This document shows positions 42,915 through 51,622 of a DNA stretch of 64,000 bases, piece after piece. Numbering within the stretch: position 1 is the stretch's first letter; the number at the start of each line of letters is the position of its first letter. Made by a program: the position numbers and the translations under genes. The stretch covers positions 253,001-317,000 of the forward strand of contig CAKZLY010000014.1 of assembly GCA_937127445.1 (NCBI GenBank). The letters run 5' to 3'. The notes under the pieces were generated by a model that had not been told where the DNA came from, made no database searches, and worked only from the letters and a program-made list of their open reading frames with translations. The stretch is from Eximiradius sp. (GTDB taxonomy: Bacteria; Bacteroidota; Ignavibacteria; Kapaibacteriales; UBA2268).

Positions 42915-44321
42915 ATGACTATAGTTTTTGGAACGGATGGCTGGCGTGGCGTAATCGCTCGTGACTTTACTTTCGATAATGTTCGGTTGGTTGCTTATGC
43001 AACTGCTAAACATATTCTCAATAATTATAAAGATGTTGAATATCCAAGCGTAGTTGTTGGCTACGACACGCGTTTCCTATCTCGTGATTTTGCCGAAGAA
43101 ACTGCTGCCATATTAGCAAGCCAGGGAATAACTGTTCATCTTACTGACTCGGTTTCTTCTACTCCACAAGTCTCTTTCCATACCAAGCAAAAAGGTTCAC
43201 AACTCGGAGTTGTAATTACTGCTTCTCACAACCCTCCAAAATACAATGGTTTTAAACTTAAAGGTAGCTTTGGCGGCCCTGCCACTCCCGACGAAATTGC
43301 TTTGGTAGAGAACGAGCTCAAATCTATTATGAAAAAGCCTCCTCAACTTGATTTAAAAACACTTGATGAATACGTCGAACAGAAAAAAATTCGCCTCTTC
43401 AACGCAAAAGAATCCTACATACGTCAGATTAAGAAAAAAGTTGATATGCAGGCTGTTAATGCTGCCAACTTCAAAATTCTCTACGATCCTATGTATGGTG
43501 CCGGTATTGACACAATTCATCTGCTTCTTCCCGGTGCTGATGTTATTCATAATGAGTATAATCCTTCCTTTGGTGAACTTCACCACCCCGAACCAATTGC
43601 CGAAAACCTGTACATTTTAGCAGAAAAGGTCAAAGAAGGTAAGTACGACATCGGAATTGCAACAGATGGCGATGCAGACCGTGTCGGGCTAATCGACAAT
43701 GAAGGCAATTTCGTTGATTCTCATCGAGTCTTTATGATTTTGCTCAAATATCTTTACGAATATAAAAAGAAACGCGGAACCGTTGTCAAAACTGTTTCGC
43801 TTACCTCAATGGTAGATAAGTATTGCAAAGCTAAAAATATTCCGCTTGTCGAAACTCCCGTCGGGTTCAAACACACTGCTAAAATTATGAACGAAACAAA
43901 AGTGCTTATCGGTGGTGAAGAATCCGGTGGATTAGGTACAATTCTTCATATTCCTGAGCGCGACGGATTATTCAACGCTATGCTTATTCTTGAAGTTATG
44001 GCTGTTCGTGGCAAAACTCTTAAAGAACTTTGCAGCGAACTTGACGAAGAACTTGGCACACACAAATATCATCGCCGCGATGTCCGCGTAACTCCCGATA
44101 GGAAAAAAGCAATTTTAGCTGCCGCACAAAAACTACCCGAAAAAATCGGTCCTTTCCCGGTCGAAAGTATAAACACACTTGATGGGTATAAGTTCTATAT
44201 TGATGGTGGGTGGTTGCTTATTCGTGCTTCTGGAACTGAGCCTCTCGTTCGCTTCTATGCTGAAGCTGATTCAATGAGCAAAGTCAATGAATTGTTAGAC
44301 GCTGGTATAAAATTAAAATAA
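42915..44321 (+). CDS. Phosphoglucomutase/phosphomannomutase family protein
   Basis: VVITASHNPPKYNGFKLKGSFGGPATPDE, IATDGDADRVGLIDNEGNF, VLIGGEESGGLG, IRASGTEPLVRFYAEA. Confidence 0.95.
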   Translation: MTIVFGTDGWRGVIARDFTFDNVRLVAYATAKHILNNYKDVEYPSVVVGYDTRFLSRDFAEETAAILASQGITVHLTDSVSSTPQVSFHTKQKGSQLGVVITASHNPPKYNGFKLKGSFGGPATPDEIALVENELKSIMKKPPQLDLKTLDEYVEQKKIRLFNAKESYIRQIKKKVDMQAVNAANFKILYDPMYGAGIDTIHLLLPGADVIHNEYNPSFGELHHPEPIAENLYILAEKVKEGKYDIGIATDGDADRVGLIDNEGNFVDSHRVFMILLKYLYEYKKKRGTVVKTVSLTSMVDKYCKAKNIPLVETPVGFKHTAKIMNETKVLIGGEESGGLGTILHIPERDGLFNAMLILEVMAVRGKTLKELCSELDEELGTHKYHRRDVRVTPDRKKAILAAAQKLPEKIGPFPVESINTLDGYKFYIDGGWLLIRASGTEPLVRFYAEADSMSKVNELLDAGIKLK

Positions 44322-44336
44322 ATTTTGATTACTGTT

Positions 44337-44360
44337 AGGCGGGAACGAACAACCCCGCCT
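44337..44360. terminator. Intrinsic terminator
   Basis: AGGCGGG/CCCGCCT stem followed by TTTTTT after the phosphohexomutase gene. Confidence 0.85.
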
Positions 44361-44384
44361 TTTTTATTAACATAAATTTCATTA

Positions 44385-45896
44385 TTACGCTGTTACTTCC
44401 TCTTTCTTTTGCTTCAACGGAAGTGAAAATGCAAAAGATGAACCTTTGCCAAGCGTACTTTTTACCCAAACCCGACCATTATGAGCATCTACGAGTTTCT
44501 TCACTATCCAAAGTCCAAGACCTGTGGAAGTCTCTCCCGCGGTCGGCTGTGCCGATAACTTATTCCCTCGTTGAAATGCTCGTTTTATGTCATCTTCGGT
44601 TAGTCCCAATCCGTTGTCATTTACTTCAACAATTACTTTATTCCCATCAAGATAAGACCGGACGTGCACTTTCCCGCCTTTTTGTGTAAACTTAATAGCG
44701 TTAGACACAAGATTATCAAGCACTTCGTCGATTTTCTGCGTATCAATTTCAATTTCTGGTAAACTCTTTGATATATCATAAGTCATTTCAATATTTTTGC
44801 TCCTTGCTGAAACAAAGTTGCGATTAACAACATCTTCTATTATAGCACCAATTTGCACCGCTTCAATATTCAGTTCAAGCTTTGTTGTTTCAAGGGCAAG
44901 TATTTTTGTAACTTCTTGCGATAGGCTTACTATACGAGCGGTAGTTTCGGCAATATCATCAATAATTTCTTGCTTTTCGACTGCAGATAAATCATAAGAC
45001 CGTAGCAAATCTACAAGGCTCTTGATCAAAGCTGCTGGATTTTTAATATCGTGAATAATTAACGCAAAAAGTTCATCTTTTTGTGCTTGTAGATTTTCTA
45101 ACTCTGCCTTTGAGTTGGAAAGTTGATTGAGCCTTTCTTGCAATTCTTTGTTTTGCTTGCGCATATCATTTGCACGAGCCTGAAGAGCATCTATCTGTCC
45201 GCGTAATGCCGATATTTCTGCTCGTAGATTGCTATTTTCCGACATTATCCTATTATACTCTTCTTTTGTTATTACAATGCTTTCTAATTCATCCATATTC
45301 TCACCTTTATTTTTTTTATTCTTAATTCCAACATAGAGGAAGAAAATTGAAGATGCCAGTATTATTCCAAAGGTCAAACCAAAAATCAAAGATGCTTTAT
45401 CAAAAGTAAATGAACCAATCTCTGATTTTTCAGGTACTAATTTTTCCAATTTTTCAATGTGGTTTTCGTATTGTTTTAATTTATCGCGTAGATCAGCTTC
45501 TCGATTATTTACTCTGAAAGAGATACTGCTTGTTTTGGCTATCCAGCGTCCCTGTAAATCAAATCCACCTGCAACAAATGTATAATTATCCTCTAATAAA
45601 TCAGAATATTGAACAGTATTCGAGCCAGTAACTTTAAAACTTGAGTCCTGACTATTCCTCAAAACAACTCGGTAATAAAACGAATTCCCCGCATTTTTTG
45701 GTATATTTTTTATTTCGTATTTGAAAATAATTGTATCACTCCGTCGAACTACAATCTCTTTCTCGCTTGATAAGTTAATTTCTTTGCTATTTACTTTGAC
45801 TTCAATAATTTCACTCTCTGGCTGCTGGCTTTTCACCACCTCTATGCTGCCAAGCAATACTATAGATAATACTATGTATGGGACTAATTTTCTCAT
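44385..45896 (-). CDS. Membrane sensor histidine kinase with short Y_Y_Y-like extracytoplasmic domain and coiled coil
   Basis: Signal/TM, one TM (LIFGLTFGIILASSIFFLYVGI), coiled coil, HisKA (LFALIIHDIKNPAALIKSLVDLL), HATPase (LDNLVSNAIKFTQKGG, VNDNGLGL, GLGLWIVKKLVDAHNGRVWV). Confidence 0.9.
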   Translation of the reverse strand: MRKLVPYIVLSIVLLGSIEVVKSQQPESEIIEVKVNSKEINLSSEKEIVVRRSDTIIFKYEIKNIPKNAGNSFYYRVVLRNSQDSSFKVTGSNTVQYSDLLEDNYTFVAGGFDLQGRWIAKTSSISFRVNNREADLRDKLKQYENHIEKLEKLVPEKSEIGSFTFDKASLIFGLTFGIILASSIFFLYVGIKNKKNKGENMDELESIVITKEEYNRIMSENSNLRAEISALRGQIDALQARANDMRKQNKELQERLNQLSNSKAELENLQAQKDELFALIIHDIKNPAALIKSLVDLLRSYDLSAVEKQEIIDDIAETTARIVSLSQEVTKILALETTKLELNIEAVQIGAIIEDVVNRNFVSARSKNIEMTYDISKSLPEIEIDTQKIDEVLDNLVSNAIKFTQKGGKVHVRSYLDGNKVIVEVNDNGLGLTEDDIKRAFQRGNKLSAQPTAGETSTGLGLWIVKKLVDAHNGRVWVKSTLGKGSSFAFSLPLKQKKEEVTA

Positions 45897-46031
45897 ATTT
45901 ATACAATAAATCAATAAATCTACATAAATAATATAACAAAATGCAAGCCAATTAATTGCAATTTAACTGATTAAAAATAAAAAAATTATATCAAATTTGA
46001 TAAAAAAAAGAAATGTATTTTTTTTAATTAA

Positions 46032-47057
46032 TTATTCATTTTGCTTTCTGGAACGAAGTGCATTTGCACTTACTCGAAAATCTAATTTGTAGAAGTACTG
46101 GGGTCCTTTTTCAAGCAGCTTTTTCTCTGCTATGAAGCCAATCATTGCTGCATTGTCCATACAATATCCCATTTCAGGTGCATAGGTAGCAATCCCAATT
46201 TCTTCAGCGTTCATTTTCATTTTTTCTCTAAGCCAGCTATTTGCTGATACTCCACCCGAAATCACAATATTTTTTACTTGAAATTCTTCTGCTGCTTTTA
46301 GTGTTTTCGTAACAAGCACATCCACTATTGCTGCCTGAACCGATGCCGCTATATCCGGTAAAACTTCTTTGGGAACACCATTTGGATAATTCTTGTAAAC
46401 AAAGTTTTTTACAGATGTTTTCAACCCGGAAAAACTAAAATCATAATCGCCTGAATTCAACATCGAACGCGGAAAATCGAATGATTTGCTATTTCCGCTT
46501 TGTGCTAATTTATCAATTTCTGGCCCTCCTGGATAGGGAAGTCCCAGAAGCTTTGCAATTTTGTCGAACGCTTCGCCTGCTGCGTCGTCCCGAGTAAGCC
46601 CAACCATCTCATAATCATTGAATGAACGCACTAAAAATATTGCAGTGTGCCCCCCGCTTACAAGTAAATTAACAAACGGAAAGCCGCACCCACTATTACT
46701 AATCAATCCTGAATATATATGTCCTTCGATGTGATTTATTGGCACAATTGGCAAATTATACTTAATAGAAAGCCCCTTTGCAAAGTTTGAGCCAACAATA
46801 AGCGAACCAATCAATCCCGGCTCGGTTGTCACTGCTATTGCTTCTATATCTGCTGGTGTTTGCTTCGCTTGTTCGAAAGCAATTGAAGTTAGCTCACAAA
46901 TTGCTTCAAGATGTGCTCTCGAAGCAAGTTCTGGAACAACTCCGCCATATTTTTTATGAAAATACTGCGATGAAATAATATTACTTAGGATTTGCCCATT
47001 CTCAACTATTGAAACTGAAGTTTCATCACAGCTTGATTCAAATGCCAATACCTTCAT
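46032..47057 (-). CDS. tsaD: tRNA N6-threonylcarbamoyladenosine biosynthesis protein TsaD
   Basis: VLAFESSCDETSVSIVENG, VPELASRAHLEAI, NHIEGHIYSG, LVSGGHTAIFLV, GLPYPGGPEID. Confidence 0.97.
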   Translation of the reverse strand: MKVLAFESSCDETSVSIVENGQILSNIISSQYFHKKYGGVVPELASRAHLEAICELTSIAFEQAKQTPADIEAIAVTTEPGLIGSLIVGSNFAKGLSIKYNLPIVPINHIEGHIYSGLISNSGCGFPFVNLLVSGGHTAIFLVRSFNDYEMVGLTRDDAAGEAFDKIAKLLGLPYPGGPEIDKLAQSGNSKSFDFPRSMLNSGDYDFSFSGLKTSVKNFVYKNYPNGVPKEVLPDIAASVQAAIVDVLVTKTLKAAEEFQVKNIVISGGVSANSWLREKMKMNAEEIGIATYAPEMGYCMDNAAMIGFIAEKKLLEKGPQYFYKLDFRVSANALRSRKQNE

Positions 47058-47653
47058 CTTACATCAATTATTTCGACATTTTTGGGTGCTTTAAAAATAA
47101 AATATTCTTTTTCAAATTTTGGATTTATTCTAACCTCCCAAATTGCCCATTTTTCTTCAATTTTATCTTTAATAATTGCAATAGAAGCAATTTCTCCTTT
47201 GCTATCTATCCACAATTTTATCTGTGAAAATTGCTCGCTTGTTTTTGGTTCAAGTGTCAATATTCTAAAAGAAGTCCCTCGTGAAGAACTCTCTGCTTTT
47301 AGTTCCACTGGGTTTAGCTGCGAAATTAACGAAAAGAAAAAGTTTTCAAGCGAATTTGTGTGTATATTGCTATCGAAATTGCTTACAATAACATTATTAT
47401 CCGTTTCTGAGTAATTCCAGAGTGTTTTTCCATTGCAGGTGATTATTCTGTCGCCAAGACGCAGCACATACTTATTCCCTTTTTGGGCGTCAAGTTTCCC
47501 TTCCAGAGATTTATTATTCATCGATTTAAATTTTAACGATATTGAATTAATGTCTCCGTATTTGCTCAATAATGAATTATAAACCTGAACTTTGTCGTTT
47601 TGAGCAAATACGGACGCAACTGCAAGCAAAAAAACTATTATTTTTATACGCAT
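47054..47653 (-). CDS. LolA-like outer-membrane lipoprotein carrier
   Basis: Signal peptide; INSISLKFKSMNNKSLEGKLDAQKGNKYVLRLGDRIITCNGKTLWNYSETDNNVIVSNFD pattern. Confidence 0.75.
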   Translation of the reverse strand: MRIKIIVFLLAVASVFAQNDKVQVYNSLLSKYGDINSISLKFKSMNNKSLEGKLDAQKGNKYVLRLGDRIITCNGKTLWNYSETDNNVIVSNFDSNIHTNSLENFFFSLISQLNPVELKAESSSRGTSFRILTLEPKTSEQFSQIKLWIDSKGEIASIAIIKDKIEEKWAIWEVRINPKFEKEYFIFKAPKNVEIIDVR

Positions 47654-47662
47654 CGCCTCACC

Positions 47663-48520
47663 TTAATTAAGTTTTGCTGATACCGGACCGCGTGTGCCAC
47701 TATACGATACTAAATCTGCACTAACAAATCCAATTAAAATACGTGTCGCTACTTTTACAGGTATTTTACGTTCGTCGTCGCTCAGCCAAATGAAAATACT
47801 TCCATCGCTTTTGAAAAGCCCTCCTTTTACAACTAGTGGTTCGATAACAATGCAACGAAATTTCCCTGCCTCTACATCTATTGTTTCTCTACGATGAATT
47901 TTCACACCCAGAGTATAGGTTGTATCTTTGAAAAATTGTTTCAAGTAGAATGTATATCCGTCTTTCATAGACTGCAAATCAAGTGTACGAGTGTAATAAA
48001 ACGCTGATACTATGTCGTGAACATATTCCGGCACTTTATATTGCTTATCTTTCACAGTTGCAATATTATTAACCTGGTCGAAAACCGCTCGCGCATCTCT
48101 TTTGTAGTTTCCTTCGCGAATACTTTGCTCAAATTCCCAGGGGAAAATTCCTGCCACATCAAGCACTGTGCGGTAACGATCTCTCACCTTGTATAGCATC
48201 TCCAAACTTGGTAGTGAACGCACCTCGAAGCGAACATCATAGCATTCTCGATCATTTCGATAAACCGGATTAGGTTGTATGTGGAAATATCCTGTCCCTG
48301 CTGTGATAAATTTATATCCTACTTTATAATTTAACTTTTCGTTGTATCCAAATGCTTCGTTCGATACATATCGAAACGTTTTAGTTTGTTGCTGTGCTAT
48401 TAGTAAATTTTTTACCTTATTATCTAAAATTGTAAGTAATGACAAAACAATAGCGACTGCAAGTGTTGCTAATATGAATTTTTTCGAATTTCGGATATTA
48501 TTCATTTTGCTCTCATACAC
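47663..48520 (-). CDS. DUF3108-domain protein
   Basis: FGYNEKLNYKVGYKFITAGTGYFHIQPNPVYRNDRECYDVRFEVRSLPSLEMLYKVRDRYRTVLD; probable start at Met 48505. Confidence 0.75.
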   Translation of the reverse strand: MYESKMNNIRNSKKFILATLAVAIVLSLLTILDNKVKNLLIAQQQTKTFRYVSNEAFGYNEKLNYKVGYKFITAGTGYFHIQPNPVYRNDRECYDVRFEVRSLPSLEMLYKVRDRYRTVLDVAGIFPWEFEQSIREGNYKRDARAVFDQVNNIATVKDKQYKVPEYVHDIVSAFYYTRTLDLQSMKDGYTFYLKQFFKDTTYTLGVKIHRRETIDVEAGKFRCIVIEPLVVKGGLFKSDGSIFIWLSDDERKIPVKVATRILIGFVSADLVSYSGTRGPVSAKLN

Positions 48521-48721
48521 TTTTATAATTTATAAATATACGAATAAATAGGCAATTTGTTAATTTAATTCTTATTTTTTCATTCCACAGCTTATTTCTT
48601 TTCGAGCAGAATTACCTATTGATGATAATTTTAGATCCTGAATTATTGCATACAACCCTTTTAATTGAAAAAAACTCTTTTGTCCGAATGTTTTTTATAT
48701 TCTTGCACTTCCTCAAAAAAA

Positions 48722-48750
48722 AACCGAGGGAATAAATATTCACCTCGGTT
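48722..48750. terminator. Bidirectional intrinsic terminator
   Basis: AACCGAGG(48722-48729)/CCTCGGTT(48743-48750) with flanking A and T tracts. Confidence 0.8.
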
Positions 48751-48774
48751 TTTAATAGCATCTCTAAGATAAAC

Positions 48775-50637
48775 TTATTTAACAATAATCTGCTTTGTAG
48801 CTACACTCGAATTATTAATGATTTTTACGTAATATACTCCTCGTGGGAAACTTTCTGTGTTTATTTTATGAATATTGTTAGACATTTTGTCAGAATATAC
48901 AATTTTGCCATTATTATCGAAAATTTGAATGGCTGATGCTTCTCCGCATTCTACAACAAAGTATTTGTTTGCTGGATTAGGGTATACATTAATATTCTGA
49001 TTATTATCTGGTTCTATTGAAGTGGTAGCATTAGATTTAACAAATATTGGGTTTGAGTAAAACCAAAGATCCCCAAATGCTTTGGCTGCTGTGTTTTTGC
49101 CATATCCCTCTAATGTATCACTCAATGGATTGCCTTCTCCATCAGTTTGATTTGGCACATTCAAGCCAAGGTTCGACCCACGCAATCTAAAATACATATT
49201 ATAATTAATAGGTACATTTATGGTCATTTCCTTCCAGCCATTGCCAATATCTGTCCATTTCTGGCTTGTTAATCCTTTGCTGTCTTTAATTCCGCCATTA
49301 GCATCAAATCTTGCGATTATTTGAGTTGTTGCTACTGTATCTACATTGTAAAGTGGGCTGCTTGGCTCTATTTTGTTGCCTACTTTTCCGGCAATCAAAA
49401 CAACGTTGTTAACTTCTGGTCTGTTGTATGAGGACCATACGTTATAATTTGGCTTTGATGGTACGTGGAATCTTATTGTTACTTTTACTGACTTTTTATC
49501 TGTAACCAACATTTCGCCCATTGTTGTATTTTCAACAAAGAAGTGCAAGCTATCAATTAAATCACCAGATACTACCCAAGCATTTCCTGAACGAGCACCA
49601 TCAATAATTGCTTGTGGATTTTTCTTGTCGCTCACGTAGATATAAGTTTTTTGGTACTCGCCTGGATAAAAGTCGCCGCCATCATCAGTTGTATTGTGGC
49701 AATCTGAGTTCGAGAACAACCAGAATTTCCTGCCTTCTGAAAGCATTGCATCCCAAAGCCCACCAACTTTTGCGCAATATATACCAGCGCCTCCGTAAGT
49801 TCCGCCTCCAGCACTTGTATTGGAGTAACTTCCGCGATATTTTTCTTTTTGGTGACCTGGTACGCTTTCAAATCCAAATGCAACATCTGGTCCTGCGTTG
49901 TTAAAATCTCTAAAATCAGCAATTGTATAGCCACCTTTACCGGGCAGTTTTCTTTCTGGATGTGCAATTATTGCCCAGCTTGTATATCTATGATTTTGCT
50001 GCAACCACGTTATCGCCTCGACTGCTTTTTGATGATTATTTACATGATTTTTCCCTTGCCAGCCTTGTGATAATCCACCATTAGTATCCTTGTCCGAAGC
50101 ATCAAATAAGAATTCGAATTGTGCCACAGCATTTGAATTATCATTTTGTTTGAATTGATCGCCTAATATTAACACACTGCAATGTTCGTGTCCTGGTACA
50201 TTCCATTCTAAGCCTTGAAGTACAATTTTGTTAGGATAAATTTTCCGTGTTAATTGAACTGCTGGGTATGAGAAGTCTCTTATTGACTGCCATCTCCACA
50301 TTTTAGGATTTTTTTCAGAAGTATTATCGCCTATTAATTTCGTTGGTGAATATGAATCCCAATAGGTTATTACCGGAAGAACATTCCCAACTGAATCAAA
50401 ACCTCCAAATAAATCAATGCCCGAATACAAACCATTCATTTTAAATGCTCCGCCGTGCTCGCTGTTTGCCCACCAATCTAAACCAAATTCAGCGTTTTTC
50501 CTCATCATATGAAAAATACTGTACGATCCATCGGTGAATGTTGTGTGTTGATGGAAATCTCCGACTGTCCAGCCCGGCTGAGCCTGCAAGTTGAAATATA
50601 CGAAAAGTGAAATTGAGAGTAGAATTAATTTTTTCAT
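48775..50637 (-). CDS. Secreted PHP-type metal-dependent hydrolase with T9SS C-terminal sorting domain
   Basis: VGDFHQHTTFTDGSYSIFHMMRKNAEFGLDWWANSEHGG, IIAHPERK, FSNSDCHN; C-terminus NINVYPNPANKYFVVECGEASAIQIFDNNGKIVYSDKM...FPRGVYYVKIINNSSVATKQIIVK. Confidence 0.85.
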   Translation of the reverse strand: MKKLILLSISLFVYFNLQAQPGWTVGDFHQHTTFTDGSYSIFHMMRKNAEFGLDWWANSEHGGAFKMNGLYSGIDLFGGFDSVGNVLPVITYWDSYSPTKLIGDNTSEKNPKMWRWQSIRDFSYPAVQLTRKIYPNKIVLQGLEWNVPGHEHCSVLILGDQFKQNDNSNAVAQFEFLFDASDKDTNGGLSQGWQGKNHVNNHQKAVEAITWLQQNHRYTSWAIIAHPERKLPGKGGYTIADFRDFNNAGPDVAFGFESVPGHQKEKYRGSYSNTSAGGGTYGGAGIYCAKVGGLWDAMLSEGRKFWLFSNSDCHNTTDDGGDFYPGEYQKTYIYVSDKKNPQAIIDGARSGNAWVVSGDLIDSLHFFVENTTMGEMLVTDKKSVKVTIRFHVPSKPNYNVWSSYNRPEVNNVVLIAGKVGNKIEPSSPLYNVDTVATTQIIARFDANGGIKDSKGLTSQKWTDIGNGWKEMTINVPINYNMYFRLRGSNLGLNVPNQTDGEGNPLSDTLEGYGKNTAAKAFGDLWFYSNPIFVKSNATTSIEPDNNQNINVYPNPANKYFVVECGEASAIQIFDNNGKIVYSDKMSNNIHKINTESFPRGVYYVKIINNSSVATKQIIVK

Positions 50638-51200
50638 TTGTAGATACCTTATTGTTGGTAAAACATATTTTACATTGGCAAAACTATTCTGGTTGTTTAA
50701 AGTAATAATTAACGATTAATTTTTTTTTGAATAAATTTGTTTTTTTAATACAAGTCCTTATCTTTTTATTACTTACTGCTGGTTTAGTCTTGATTAAAAT
50801 GAATTTGATGTGAAAATGATTAAAATACTTTAATATTTAGTTAACTTTTATTTTAGTTTTTGAGCGATTTAAAATTATTGCTTGAATTATTTATTGAGTT
50901 TTAGTAAATTCTTCCGGTAGTTTTTAGTTCTCTTTATTCATTTTTTCTTCATTTGATATAATTCAAAATGCGAAAGTATTGTGAAAAATATAACAAATCT
51001 ATCTCTGTGGTTAATTGCCTGATAATTAACGGCTTATTGCGTTGTATGGGGGGGGACGCCTTCATTTGTCTTGTTATGGCTTATAAACTCTTGCAAATAC
51101 TTACGACCGCCTCCAAAATAAATGAGCATCACAAATTACTCTTGTGTCTTAAATGTTGTTGCATTATTCAATTATTATTAATATTAAATTGGGTGAAAAA

Positions 51201-51566
51201 ATGAAAAAAACAATTGTTATATTTAGTTTTCTTCTTTTGTCAACGTCTATTCTTTTTTCTGATATCCCGCGATTTATTCCCGAAGGCGTGAGTTGACGTA
51301 TTGATGTTTGTCCTAAAGATTTTCAATGCTATGGAAGCTGGCGAGAAATATCAAGGCACAATGATGAAGATAATAACCCTAAATGGGGACAAGGACAATG
51401 TCAGCCAAGCGTACTACACGAATGCCACTGCTGGGATTGGATTACCTGGTGGTTTGGTATAGCCGATATTCCTTCACCACCTCAAGATTGGGAGTCAATT
51501 TATGGAAGATATGATGATTTCCCTAATTCTTATAATCCAGAAACAGGTCAATATGAAAGAGAATAA
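51201..51566 (+). pseudogene. Small secreted Cys-rich protein ORF interrupted by an in-frame TGA (codon 32)
   Basis: Manual translation: MKKTIVIFSFLLLSTSILFSDIPRFIPEGVS[TGA]RIDVCPKDFQCYGSWREISRHNDEDNNPKWGQGQCQPSVLHECHCWDWITWWFGIADIPSPPQDWESIYGRYDDFPNSYNPETGQYERE*. Signal-peptide-like start; both parts in one frame; TGA at 51294-51296. Confidence 0.6.
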
Positions 51567-51574
51567 TCAATTTG

Positions 51575-51601
51575 GGGTAGGTTCTACACCTACCCTGTTT
51601 T
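51575..51601 (+). terminator. Intrinsic terminator-like hairpin
   Basis: GGGTAGGT(51575-51582)/ACCTACCC(51588-51595), 5-nt loop, followed by TGTTTTATT; lies between the small ORF and the TlpA-like gene. Confidence 0.75.
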
Positions 51602-51622
51602 ATTAACAATAAAAGGTGAACT

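Noticed and set aside
51020-51110. Possible integron attC-like site (ttaacggcttattgcgttgtat...gacgcc...cttgttatggc)
   Set aside because: No consensus RYYYAAC/GTTRRRY pair and no convincing long imperfect hairpin by eye; no second site or integrase in the window.
50968-51204. 78-aa plus-strand ORF spanning the G8 tract
   Set aside because: No recognisable homology, runs across a homopolymer and overlaps the start of the better-supported small secreted ORF.
51294-51340. Selenocysteine (bSECIS) interpretation of the TGA
   Set aside because: Only a weak AU mini-stem at marginal distance and no selA/selB/selC in the window; kept only as an alternative in the finding, not called.
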